From the NCBI GenBank assembly GCA_031002005.1, contig CM061914.1, forward strand, positions 14,246,148 to 14,310,147: a stretch of DNA of 64,000 nt. Direction: 5' to 3'. The notes beneath the pieces are model-generated. The model had not been told where the DNA came from and did no database searches. It saw nothing but the letters and a program-made list of their open reading frames with translations. Positions 44,402-58,324 of the stretch are shown here, piece by piece. This DNA comes from Vandiemenella viatica. Lineage: Eukaryota; Arthropoda; Insecta; Orthoptera; Morabidae. Position numbers and translations under genes: made by a program. Each line of letters opens with the position of its first letter. Within the stretch, counting starts at the first letter, position 1.

Positions 44402-45178
44402 ATAATATGTGATGAGACAGATATTTATGGATATGTGCTCATATTTGTTGAAAAGGCAATAGCAAAGAGTTAATAGAATAAAAATATTAAAATATGAGAC
44501 ATTTTTGATTAATTGAAGTCATTATTGGAAATTTTAGAGATTTCATTATTATTTTGTACAAGAGTTCAATGGCAGGTTTTGAAACCGTGATTTTAAATAA
44601 GTTGTAAGTTCAGTAGAACCTTGCTAAGCCAAGTTTCAAGAGAGATGAGAAAAAATTTGAGATAGGTTTCAACTTATAAAAGTGTTTGACGTAGAGTGTT
44701 TAAGAAAGGTACATGTTCGACTTGCAGAGGTTTAGGTCCTATCCTAATTAATTTTGAGTTATAGAAGAGGAATAAATAAAGATTTGTGTCACAGAGTTAG
44801 TGTTGTGTGAATGGAGACTTTCCCAGTGTACTGATGCAATGTAATCCTCTCGTGTGCCCAGCCGGCTGGTGCTGTATTACCACAACATCTTCACAGCTGG
44901 CTCTGCTGTCTTCGTCTGGTATGTTCAAGCTGTTGCAAGCTTACTATCACTGCCTGCACTGGCTTAGCCTTTTTTAAATTTTTAATTGGGGGAACCCCCA
45001 AAACCGGCTCTTCCAAGCATGGCGGCTTTCCTGTTATCTACTGCTCACCTCTGCACATGCATTAAGTTAGTAATTCTATAGGTGATCACAGGAACTGGAT
45101 TGTGATGTATTCCATGCATCCAGGCATCCACCTATTTACATGGGACCATTGGATAAGATAGACATAAACTTTTGAATG
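44402..45178. other. intergenic; possible pogo-like left end
   Basis: CAGTAGAACCTTGCTAAGCC at 44612 resembles a pogo/Tigger end, but no right end is found. No gene is recognised. Confidence 0.4.
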
Positions 45179-45182
45179 AAGA

Positions 45183-45905
45183 TGTGGCGGTAACCTAAAG
45201 GGGGTGTCCTTAGTCTACTAAAGTTCTTTGTCCTTTACCTCAACTGTCCCGCTATCTACGACTGTGTGGCGCTTACCTGTTGTCGTATTCCTGATGTTTG
45301 CAGTATTCGCCTCCTGGTCGCCACCCAGGGAGTTCCACCCTGAGAATCCTATGCCTCTAAGCACTAAAAACACTTTATAAATGTTTGGATGATTGATCGA
45401 ACACCAGGTTATAAAAAATACTTCCAACTTTAATGACCTTAAAAATCCTGGCCAACACAACCTTTTCAGATTTAAATCGAACTTCGTTTTAGATTCCGAT
45501 TGCAGGTTCTAATTTGGGGCACACGTGGGTTGCTCACACACACTAACAACTTACTCACATGAACTAGATGCACTTCTCGCCGCTATTACCGAAAGGGTGA
45601 CACACATTTTTCACTGGTGTTCACACTTTCCTTTCATGTTCGTCCGGGCAAGGGCACTCCACGATTCACTTCACTATTCTCTTTTTAAGTTACATATCAC
45701 GGGCAAACTCACTACACAACCGGCTACTACAATAACTCACGCCAGACTGCCCGACCTCCTGAGTCGGCCTATCGGCTCTCTCCCCCGGGTCAAGTGACTT
45801 GTATCCGCCAATCACTGGCTTCCTCTCCCATACTGGAGCTAGTCCACAATATGCCCTCCTTTCAATCCTCCTTAGCCTCGTAAGTGCCAATCTTGGCCCG
45901 TTACA
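45183..45905 (-). repeat. solo LTR, Gypsy-type
   Basis: The 723-bp block is flanked by the 4-bp duplication aaga (45179-45182, 45906-45909). On the minus strand it begins TGTAACGGGCC and ends GTTACCGCCACA. No internal element sequence remains, so LTR-LTR recombination is inferred. Confidence 0.8.
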
Positions 45906-45909
45906 AAGA

Positions 45910-46639
45910 GACAGGGTAGAGGGGAAAAAGTGACAAGGTTTTACCCTTTGGGAGGGAAAAAAACTCTTCAGTAGTTAGGAGAAGGAATAAGAGCAGCTGG
46001 CTAAGATACTGCGACAGATTCTATGCTACAAGGTTTGGATGTATGAGGGATTTGTTAGTTTTACTAGGATATGGTATCATACAACAACTTACTGCTGCTC
46101 CACACACCGTCGCTGCCATTGAGATTGTCTGCTAGCGCCACGCGCCATTGCTGCAGTTGAGATGGTCCTGGAACATGACGATTCGTTATAATTAGTAACA
46201 GGTGATGTACATGTTTGTGAGGCCTGATTCGCACCACTGGCCAGACCGTAATCGCCGCAATGCGCAGAGCCTTTCCTCATCCCGGAAGTACACGGTTTCA
46301 CTGACAGTGACAGCCACAGTGCTGCTAGATGACCACCCCGAACTTGCCCGAGCTTTAGGACAGTGAGGGATACCACTGCCATGACCATCATCATCAGTAC
46401 GTGTCATTGCTGCTGGGTAAGATAACCGCACCATGCTCATTCCTGGCAATATTTGAGCAAGATGCATTGCGCTAATCTGCCACACTTGCCAGTACTCCTA
46501 CTGTGCTTACCATGCCGGATACTGTACTAACGTTGTTTGTTTATTGTTTCCTTGTCGTGTGTGGCTGCCTTCTGCATGTTCGATCACACTGTAACCACTT
46601 TCCTTATCCCAGTGATTACATTGCAGGTTGATTAGGGAA
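45910..46639. other. intergenic, no gene recognised
   Basis: Minus-strand frames at 46089-46485 have no recognisable motif. Base composition is less AT-rich than its surroundings. Confidence 0.4.
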
Positions 46640-47397
46640 TGGAACCCAAACGCCAGTGGCCGTGGAGCCAGTTGACAGATTTCTTACTTGTTTATGTATT
46701 AGTTTTTTCCTATCTGTTAAGCAATGTTTTCAGTTATGGGTGTTTAAATCTGTGGTTGTGATCATAACTGCCTGTAGTGTGTATCAAAGGATTTCACGAC
46801 ATTTGGGATTTCCCGTACATGTTTATGGCAAGCTTCTTAATTACTTGCTGTATTGGCTTGAGTTGGAATTCTCAGTGTTTGTTGTTCGTGTTCCCCAAGG
46901 AGCATTTGCTATGATCCCGAGTACTTTGTTTTGAATTAATTGCAGTTTCTGAATATTAGGCTTAGTGAGGTACTGCCAAACTGGAGCTGCATACATCATA
47001 AGTGGCTGAATGAGTGCTAAGTACATTATTAACCATGTGCGCTATATGAAGCCCCCATGTTAGCTTCACATCAAACTTGACTCCAAGATAGTTAACTTCA
47101 TTCCGGAAATGTATAGGTTGATTGTGTAGTGTTAACAGTCGACAGTGTTCGTGAATGCATTTTTGCCTAGGTTTTCGTCTAAATAGGAGTGCCTTGCATT
47201 TACCTACATTGACTTTAATTCACCATCATGTGAGCCAAGGCCTGACAACAATAAGCGCATGCTGTAATCTAATGTTTATATGGGATGGTTGCCATCACTG
47301 TGCAAGATAGGCGGTATCATCAGCGTAAACGGCTTGCATCGTTTTTTCTGTGGTCAGGGTTATATTGACATATTCTGTGAAGAGCAGAGGGCCTTTT
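46640..47397 (-). pseudogene. Jockey-like LINE RT fragment
   Basis: Minus-strand translation gives AVYADDTAYLAQ near 47310 (the catalytic Y/F-ADD block), KVNVGKCKALLFRRKPR near 47200, and NEVNYLGVKFDVKLTWGLHI near 47080. LIQPLMMYAAPVWQYLTKPN and QLIQNKVLGIIANAPWGTR (frame 46841-47026) follow. These are the RT palm, thumb and C-terminal blocks of Jockey-clade elements. The copy lacks an endonuclease and the first half of RT, ending near a poly-G run at 47397-47412, and contains stops. Confidence 0.8.
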
Positions 47398-47420
47398 TTG
47401 GGGGGGGAGGGGGTTGCACT

Positions 47421-47561
47421 CAGTGTGGGTGGGTTTGTGGTATATTCTATGTGACAAAGGACCATCGGGTTTCCGGTTTATCCCATTCTTGGACATCTTG
47501 ATAAACCGGAAACCTGAAGGTATTTTGTCACATGGCGTATGCCACAAACCCACCCTCACTG
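47421..47561. repeat. inverted repeat, 61-bp arms, 19-bp spacer
   Basis: The arms 47421-47481 and 47501-47561 are inverted and diverged (for example GGGTTTCCGGTTTAT against ATAAACCGGAAACC). The right arm is the start of the Penelope-like frame, and the left arm encodes the same peptide on the minus strand (INRKPDGPLSHRIYHKPTHT). Confidence 0.85.
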
Positions 47562-48080
47562 AACGCTACTTGTGTGCAGACAGCTTCCATCAACCAGCAC
47601 AGTGCAACTCTGTATCGGCCACTCTGCTAAACAGAGTGAGGGCAATCTCCAATCGTGAGAGCCTGCTAATAGAAATGAAACATCTCAAAACCGTCTATGA
47701 ACAGAATGGCTACTCTCGGCGGCAAATGGAGTGTGCCTTTATTCAGAAGCCACCAAGACCACCTCACTTTCCTTCCATATGCTGGAAACACATCAGGAAA
47801 CATTACAAGACTCCTGGCCCGGTATGGGATAAAAAGTATCTTCCGACCTCCCATCAAGATTCGTGATATGCTGTATTCGGTAAAAGATGACTCAGGCTTG
47901 AGGACTCCTGACATTTATTCCACACTGTTTGAATGTGGTCACACTATCAGAACGATCAAAGTCACCTTACCGAACACAAACAACACCTAAGGCTGATCCA
48001 ACTGGAAAAGTCTGTGATAGTCAAGTATGCCTTTGACGAAGAACACAGGATAGAGTTTGACAAAACAGTAGTTTTCTTTT
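47430..48080 (+). pseudogene. Penelope-like retroelement, RT end and GIY-YIG
   Basis: The frame 47414-47866 reads FLDILINRKPEGILSHGVCH and KPTLTERYLCADSFHQPAQC, then ESLLIEMKHLKTVYEQNGYS. The frame 47697-47990 continues FLPYAGNTSGNITRLLARYG, IKSIFRPPIKIRDMLYSVKD and TPDIYS, leading into the Cys block and a degraded GIY-YIG nuclease (TEHKQHLRLIQLEKS near 47970). This is the RT thumb-to-nuclease order of Penelope-like elements, which combine reverse transcriptase with a GIY-YIG endonuclease. A frameshift near 47800 splits the two frames. RT catalytic blocks upstream are absent, so it is 5' truncated at the inverted repeat. Confidence 0.83.
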
Positions 48081-48091
48081 TAACTGCTTAA

Positions 48092-48305
48092 TGTCTCTTA
48101 ACAGTGAGGTCTTTAGAGATGGGAAAGGATGGGGGCAAGAACCTGGAAGGAATTCAGCCATGGCCTCTTGAAGAAAGCATCCAGACATTTGCGTGGAGTG
48201 ATTTGGGAAACCACGGAAAAACCAAATCTGGATGCCCGGATGGGGATTTGAACCGTCATCCAAATGCGAGGCCAAAACAATAGCCGTTACACCACCTTGC
48301 TCGGT
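48092..48305 (-). repeat. tRNA-derived SINE, minus strand
   Basis: Complemented, it begins ACCGAGCAAGGTGGTGTAAC, has the B-box-like ggttcaaatcc, and continues with ccgtggtttcccaaatcact and tgtctggatgctttcttc. It is the same family as 39233-39444. Confidence 0.82.
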
Positions 48306-48770
48306 AAAACAGTAGGGCTAGGGTCTCTTCCTTCTGGGACTCGGTCATAAGCGAGACATTGGAAATCCGGCTAAATGATAACAACATAAGTAGGGGGAGC
48401 GGGCTCTATCTGAGCAAAGCCTGGAGACCAATCTTTAACGATCTCCAAGAAGAGCAAAGCAGATCTACATAATAGGGTGCAAATGGCACCAGTCAGGTGC
48501 TGCAGCGGACTGTGGATTAAGCCGGTGCTCTCCATCAATCGGAGCGAGCGGGCTTTCCAACATCGTGCACCGCCGGCACACCTGGGTGGCACGGGGCTGG
48601 CTTCAGTGAGCAGAAGATTTTGTGCCATTGCTGGAGGTATAAAGGAAGTTCGATGGGTGGCTAAGTGGTGATAGTCAGCTTGTGACAGATAGAAGATACA
48701 TGATGAAGACAGCAGAGCCAGCTGTCAAAAAGTTGTGTTTATTTGTGAGATTAAATAGAAGGATGCACAG
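48306..48770. other. intergenic, no gene recognised
   Basis: Moderately GC-rich, with no motif or terminal repeat that I can support. Confidence 0.45.
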
Positions 48771-51449
48771 GATTTCTGGTCTGGGGAACACAAGATAATT
48801 AGCACACAAGTTGTCAATGGAGTCACTGGTAAAGGATTTGTAATGAGAAAGAAAGTAGGGAAATGGGTGAGTTATTATGAAAAGTTTAGTGACAGGATTA
48901 TTTTGATGAGGTTAGAAACTAAGGCAGTCCCGACCACATCAGTACAAGTAAATATGCCAACATCATAGGAAGATGACGAAGAAATAGAAAAAAATATATG
49001 CTGAAACTGAAGAACTAATCCAATATGTGAAGGGGGAGGAAAATCTAATAATCATGTGTGATTGGAATGCAATAGTGGGAGAAAGAAAAGAGGGGAATAG
49101 TGTAGGAAGTTTTGGTCTAGGAGGAAGAAATGAGAGAGGAAGCAGGTTGTTAGAATTTGGTGAAAGATATCAGCCAGTTTTGGCAAACACACTGTTTAAG
49201 AACAATGCAAGAAGAATATACACCAGGAAACATCCTGGGGATACAGGCAGATATTAGATAGATTATATCATGGTCAAACAGACATTCAGGAATCAAGTTC
49301 TAGACTGTAAAGCGTACACAGGAGCAGACATAGACTCTGACCATAATTTGATAATAATGGAGTGCAGGCTGAAATTTAAGTGAATAAGGAAGCAGTATAA
49401 GCAGAACAGACTGGAAGTGAATAAACTGAAACAATCTAGCACAAGAAAAAAATTTGCAGAAATGGTAGTGTAATGGAAAAGGAAGTAATTCTGAAAGGAG
49501 CTCAACTTAAGACAAATAGAATGCATTAAAGACCGAAATAATGAAAGCTGGTAAAGAAACATTAGGGAACAAGCTGCCCAAAAATCTTGGATCATAGAAG
49601 AAATTTTGGAGCTGATGGATCAGAGGAGAAGGTACAAAAATGCTCAGGATGAATCAGGAAGAGATCAGAACAGGCAATTTAGAAATCAAATAAATAGGAA
49701 ATGCAAAATAGCAAAAGAAAAATGGCTACAAGCTAAGTGTGAAGAAGTAGAAAACAAAATGGTCATAGGTAAAGTAGATGTTGCATATAGACTGCTCAAA
49801 CAAAATTTTGGAAAAATGTAGGAAAGAGGTATGAACATTAAAGCTGCCGATTGGAAACTTCTTTTAAGCTCACATGATAGAGCTAACCGATGGAAGGAAT
49901 ACATTGAGAAACTCTATGATGGGGATGACTTGAACAATAGTGTAATGGAAAAGGAAGGTGATGTCGACATTGATGACTTAGGAGATCCTATTTTGAGGAC
50001 AGAATTTAATAAAGCTCTGAATGACTTGAAAGCAAATAAGGCAGTTGGAATTGATGAGATCCCTGAAGAACTTCTTAAATCCCTAGCAGAAGAATGAACC
50101 AAAAGATTATTCAAGCTGATATCAAGAAGTTATGAAACAGGAGAAATTCCAACTGATTTTAATAAAAATATCATTTTTACACTTCCAAAGAAAGCAAAAC
50201 CCGACAATTGTGAGAATTATCGCACCATTAATCTAACATCACATGCTTCAAAATTACTGACCAGCATAATATTCAGAAGGATGGAAAGAGTAGTAGAAGA
50301 GATAGTTAGGGAAGATCAGATTGGGTTTAGGAAAAATCGTGGTACAAGGAAAGCAATTCTGTATTTAAGATTAATATTTGAAGATACTTTTATGGCATTT
50401 GTTGATTTAGAAAAAGCTTTTGATAATGTTAGGTGGGACAAGACGTTCAAAATTTTAAAGAAGTTAGGTCTAAAGTATCGAGATAGAAGAATACTGTATA
50501 AACTATATAAGAATCATGTGGCTGTAATAAAAGTAGAGAATCACGAGAGACATGCATCAGTTAAGAAGGATGTGAGAGAAAAGGTTGTAGTCTGTCATCT
50601 TTAATATTCAACTTGTATGTAGAAGAAGCAATAAAGAAAGTAAAATAAAAATTTCCATGTGGCATAAGTTGTCAGGGAGAAAAAATCAGTATGCTACGAT
50701 TTGCTGATGACATTGTCTTATTAGCAGAACAGGCTGAGGATATTGAGAAGTTACTGAATGTCATGAACAAAATACTGAAGGAAGATTTTGGACTGAATAT
50801 AAATCAAAGCAAGACAAAAGTGATGAAATGTAGCAGAAATGATACCAATACTAGTAGATTAAAAATAAAAATAGGATCGGATGCAATAGGAGAAGTATGT
50901 GAATTCTTTTCCCTGGGAGGTAAAATAACAACCGACGGCCGAAGCAGGAATGATGTTAAAAGCAGAATAGCACCAGCAAAAAGAGCCTTCATGAAAGAGA
51001 GAAACCTTTTAGTTTCTAATATTGATTTAGGAATTAAAAAGAACTTTTTAAAACTCTTTGTGTCGATCACATGAACTTTAGGAATACCGGAAAGGAAGAA
51101 AATAGAAGCATTTGAAATGTGGTGCTACAGAAGAATGTGAAAATTAAGTGGACAGACAAAGTAAGAAATGAATGAGTTTTTGAAATGATGGGTGAGGAAA
51201 GAAGTTTGTGGAAGAAGCCTACAGAAAGAAGAGAGGTCATATTTTGAGACATGCTGGATTGGTTAATTTGTTAGTGGTAGGAACAGTCAAAGGTAAGAAC
51301 TGTAGAGGAAGACGGATATTAGAATATATGAAGCAGATAATTGAGGACGTGGGCTGTAATGGGTATGTAGAAATGAAGAGGTTAGCACAGGATAGGAAAG
51401 GATGGAGGATTGCATCAAACCAGTCAAAAGACTGACGACAGCAAAAAAA
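48771..51449 (+). pseudogene. RTE-type LINE, plus-strand copy
   Basis: Endonuclease: GFVMRKKVGKWVSYYEKFSD near 48830; MCDWNAIVGERKEGNSVGSF and GLGGRNERGSRLLEFGERYQ near 49050; then TGADIDSDHNLIIM near 49320. RT: NKALNDLKANKAVGIDEIPE near 50010, REDQIGFRKNRGTRKAILYL near 50310, AFVDLEKAFDNVRWDK near 50395 and the catalytic MLRFADDIVLLAEQ near 50691. The C-terminal RRGHILRHAGLVNLL block lies near 51230. It ends at about 51424-51449 with cagtcaaaagactgacgac and poly-A. Stops at several points make it inactive. The protein would nick the target and copy the element's RNA. Its twin is at 58325-61060. Confidence 0.87.
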
Positions 51450-51984
51450 AAAAAGAACACATTATCCACTCTGTGACTACCCACAAGATAACTGTACAAG
51501 TTTGATAAAGGCAGAACTTTAATAATTGCTAATGTAGAAGTAACACCTAATTTATACCATTTTTAACTATTTACAATTAAGATAATCTCTGTGATTTAAG
51601 ACTGATGTTGGTTTCCAAATATTCATCAATACTCCAGAAGCAGCAGTCAAACAAGTACTCCTTCAGTCCTGAGGTGAATTAAGTACCCTCTCTTACAGAC
51701 TTCATTCTTTTGGTATGTTATTAAACAATCTGATTGCCACTTGAAGTGGTTCTTTCTGACAGAGGGTAGTATTTGTTTGTGGTATGTATAAATCTATTGT
51801 CTGTCTAGAATTATGTGTGTGCACATTATTGTTTGTTTGTAGCATATACCCAGAAGTTTCCATATTCTTTTTATGAATGTTAAAGTTTCCAGTATATGTG
51901 CATAGGGCTGAGGTTATAATTCCATCTGTTTGAGTAAAAGTCTTCTTGAGGTTCTACTTTGTACCCCTTTCTTAATTCTAATGA

Positions 51985-52024
51985 TTTTATTATTTTTATT
52001 ATTTTTATTATTTTTATTATTATT
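51985..52024. repeat. (TATTTTTAT)n-like simple repeat
   Basis: Repeats of ttattattt with ttttattat, inside the minus-strand LINE. Confidence 0.85.
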
Positions 52025-54261
52025 GAAGCAATTGATAATGGGTGCGGTATTTTCCCACAATATAGTAGCACAATTTTATAATGAGTGCACATAGCAAAAT
52101 AAGTATATCTAAGGGCTGCAGCCAACTAATATTCTCATTATTTAGCAGATAGTATTCAGTTGTTGTTGTTGTTGTTGTTTTTTTTTTTTACAAAGGTGTT
52201 TAACATATGTGTTCGATTTTAAATTCTCTTGCATCCATATACCTAGAAATTTTATGTTTTTTACATTTTTAAGTTGTTCACCATAGAGGTTTACTGTAGG
52301 TACTGGAGTATCTAAATTATTATTTTTTCCTGGAGTGTATGGTATATGTTTTTTCTGTGTTTATTATTAGCTTGTTCTGAGGAAACCAGTTTCCAATGTT
52401 TTTAGAAGTGTGTTCAATATTTTTAGTCGACTGTTCTAGAGCACATTCTTTCATTAATATGCTGGTGTCATTCAAAAATTTAATATACTTTGTAAGCACC
52501 TTAGAATTTTGGCAAATTCTAGTTTTGCTTAGGCGGGACTTAGAAATTTCGAGGAGTAGTTTTCAACTTTAAGTAATTTCCCTGTAATTATGCTCACAGT
52601 TATAATCCACCATATAAATCATTTTAAAGTGTAATTATCATATCGGGTAACGTTTGGTTTAGGAGATATTCCGCTTTGTTCAAGTTTTGAAACACGCGAT
52701 CATAAAAGTAGAAAACTAAGATTTGCAATATCTTTAAATCGCGTAAAGTTACAACCAATCTTTTATCACCAGCTGTAGTCAGCACCATCCCCGATATTTT
52801 GGTAATAAAATTAAGTAATTTGGTAAAGATTAATTAGTTATTTTAATTAAGAGAAAATAATAATCTTTTTTATTAAGAGAGATATTAAATTAAAAATTAC
52901 ATCAGTAGATAGCCCTAATTAAGACGATTTCATACATATATGGGTTTCCATAAAAAGTTTAAGCATTTGTCCGGTAATTAAGTTTTGAAAATTGATTGTC
53001 GGATGAGAGTTTTGGGAAAGTCCACAAAGTCCGCCAAGATTGGTCACGTGAGGAGTTTAGTGTTAAGACAATAGAAACCTTTTGGAACATTAAATTAAAT
53101 TAAAATAGATAGAACAGGATGATAGAAAGTCCCTGTAAAAATCTCAGATTAAACTATCATATACTTTTGAAGATATAAATTAAAGAAAGTTTTGCCAAGG
53201 TCATAGGCGCGCGCTGGGCTATAATAGTTCGTGCGATAAGCACACGTTGTCTCATTCTTACGCCGGGCAGTGATCGAGCAACTCCGTGTATGACTATCAG
53301 TGATGTTGAAAATAAGAACTTAGCAAAATGTAGTCTGTATTTCTGACTTTCGGTTTCATCTGGTCTGTACTTCGGGAACAATATGTGAAGTAACATTACA
53401 TCGGTTTTGTCGCCGGGTCGCAACTTGCTATGCTGGTCAGTGAACTGTTTGCGACCAAGTGGGGTGTCGTGTTACATCGTAACTTTAATGACTGCTAAAA
53501 ACTTTTAAATTTACTAAAGGGGTTTGGTCGGTTAAAATTTCTCTCCACAACTTGCAAACTTTTGGAAAAGTATATTCGATTTGCCTGCTCAACTGTTAAA
53601 TGCAATTTTGAACTTGTGATTCTGAAATAAAACTTTGGATTTTCTAACAGTGAACTTGTGTGCTCTAGTACAGTGGTCCGCAACTGGTGTGCCGCGGCAC
53701 ACTGGTGTGCCGCGAGAAGGTGAGAGGTGTGCCGCGAAATTTTACCCATTATAAGGAATTAATTATCAAATGTTTTATTATTTATATTTTAGATTGATGT
53801 GGCGCGAATTGTTACATTTTATCGTATTCTAAGAAATTAAATGTTATTTATTTACTCACAGTTAGTTTTGTTTATTAATTATTATTTTTTTTTTTTATTC
53901 CTCGATTCTACAACTGCGCTTTGAGGTTCTATTATATTTACCGCATGTACTGTGTATTTGCTTTTCCCTCAGTCTAAACTGCATGGATTAGCAGGACTTT
54001 CCATGCATTATATTATTTTATTACGTTGTCGGTACTTCTCCAACAATACTTTGTTTCTGTACCGTTCCTCCGACGCGTTGTTAGACATCACCGTAAAAAC
54101 AATCGACACGGTATATGTGACTTCTTTGAAGTGTGTAAATTCCGCTTCTTACAATTACTCTAGTTACATCATAGCTATGCTCTGAAGTGTTCCGAAAACT
54201 GTGTTAGTAATTGGTCTTGATATTTTCTATTAGAATTAGTAGACTATTTTATTTCTTCAAG

Positions 54262-56060
<1,799 letters not shown>

Positions 56061-56617
56061 TATAAAACATAAAACTGCCGTCCGACCGGTAAGGTGTGCC
56101 GCAAGATTTATGGATACCCTTGTGGTGTGCCGCGAGTGGGAAAAGGTTGCGGACTACTGCTTTAGTAGATAGCATAAAACCTTTTTCTCTATTTGTGGGT
56201 TAACAAATATTGTGGCGACCTAAGCATTTAAGTTGAGTTATCCTGGCTACATGGTCAAACCAAATCAAAATTATTTCGTAAATCTTCCATAGAACTTTGA
56301 GTTAACATCAAGAGTAAGTTGAGGCACTAAGGCTATACTACAGCCCCAGTATCAGCCTTGGGTCTTACAACTTTTAGCAGTTACTTGTTGTTTCTAGATC
56401 ATATATATATATATATAATAATACAGGCTCAAGAAGTGACCATTTCGGCACTCCATATTTATGTGTTTGCAAACTGAGTGCACACAGTTTACACTGCTGT
56501 TAGTCTTAAAACTACATTAAACAAACTGTTTCCTATCATACAGGCATGACTTTATCTCATCTTAAGCAGCTCCTGTAACTCCTAGTTGTTCTACTTTTTT
56601 AAGCAACATATTACACT

Positions 56618-56784
56618 CATGATTAATTGACTTTCGGGTTATGCCATGTTGTTTATTTCGTTACCTGAGCTTTCGGCTGGTATCCTACAGCCAGAGATAC
56701 TCCGATAAAGGCTGGAGGATACCAGCCAAAAGCTCAGGTAACGAAATAAACAATGTGGCATAGCCAGGAAGTCAATTAAACATG
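56618..56784. repeat. fold-back hairpin, 75-bp arms
   Basis: Inverted arms lie at 56618-56692 and 56710-56784, with few mismatches and a 17-base loop. Both ends read catg, and the arms include GTTTATTTCGTTACCTGAGC. It interrupts the LINE coding sequence between the palm's KAFD region and the LLKKVEQLGV helix. Confidence 0.87.
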
Positions 56785-57549
56785 AACAAAGACGGCCGCG
56801 GAAGTCTGAGGAATATTAGGCTCACTTACATCAAATGCCTATGAGAGATCCAAGTATATTCCAGGAAAATGTCCTTTTGCATCAAGAGAAAAACGAAAAA
56901 AAGTGCAGTTTCAGTAGTTTTATTCTACCTAAATCCATGCTGAGTCTCTGAGAATAATTTATTATTTTCCAAAAGGGTAACTAGTCTTTTGTGAAATAAC
57001 TTTTCTAAGATTTTTGAGAAACATAAACATATTGACAGCAAACAGTATTTTGACACATTCTCTTTTACCCTTTTTTTATTAGGGGTTTTACTTTTGCTGT
57101 TTTAAGCCAATTTGGAAATATTCCACTAGAAATGAGAGAGAGGACAAGCTATTAGATCAGCATATTTTTTTAATAGAAAATCTGTGTTACCATCAATTCC
57201 AGATGAAAATTTAGGTTTTAATTCACCAATAATTTTTATCAAAATTTTTCTTAAACAGATCTTCAACAATATTTGTGAAACATGTATTAAAGGCACTAGA
57301 TATCTTTAAAGGATCAGATGTTGCTTTACTCTCTTGTAGATGAATGTTATGCCTGTCTCACACCTACTTATTTCTTAACTAGTTTCCACATGGTCATCAT
57401 TTCATCGGTAGCCGAGGAAATATATCTAGCATTTTCTAATATTTTTGCATGTCTTACTACAATATTAAGAAACTGTTTGTATTTTTTAAACATTTATCAA
57501 ATTCTGGTCTTGTTTCCTGTGTTTGTGAAATTATATGTAACATTTGTTT

Positions 57550-57580
<31 letters not shown>

Positions 57581-58324
57581 TAGGATACCAGAGGTAATCT
57601 GGCCTTTTGTATTATTTAATGCACTTTGCTTTCTTGTCCAAAGTGGGAAGCATATTTCAAAATAGTACAAAAAGGTATTTATGAATGAGTCATATTTCTC
57701 ATTTTTATATGGACAACTATATATTTATTCCCAAGTTTCATTTCTTAAGAGATTCTTAAATTGGTTAATCTGTTCATCCTTAAAACTATGTGATTTTACA
57801 GTTGCCTGTGAGTTTCTAACCTTAATGTTAGAATTTGGTCTTAATAATCTGTATCAAAATTCACTACAGCATGGCTGCAATTACAACTATTTATTATTGG
57901 GTTCAATGAGTTGAAGTTTTTAATGATGCCTTGGTTTATTGGATGTAGTTTGTGATGTATCAGCAGTCAAATATTGAATTGAATCATATGCCGCACAATT
58001 ATCAATGAACAATAGAATTTTTTTTAGCCATTTTCTTGACCATTTTTATGAGCCAGTTTTTGAAAACACAAGAAGTCATCCATATTTTTGATGAAAACTC
58101 AACAAATTTTGCTGCAACATGCCACATACCCAAAATAAATGATTTTTTTTTTTTTTTTTTTAATGACAAGAGGCAATTGATATGCCAACATCATCAGCAG
58201 CCTCTCTAATTGTTAATAATCATTTTTTCACTTTTTCACATTTTCATTGGTTAATTATGCTCATGATATTCAGTGCATGAAAAAGCATATTCTATTTGTA
58301 ACACCATGTTTTACTCATGGTAGA

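Noticed and set aside
44612..44700. Possible pogo/Tigger element from CAGTAGAACCTTGC
   Set aside because: Only a left-end resemblance; no right end or TA duplication found.
46089..46485. Minus-strand frames of about 100 codons as a host gene
   Set aside because: No domain, start context or splice signals recognised, and they overlap each other in different frames.
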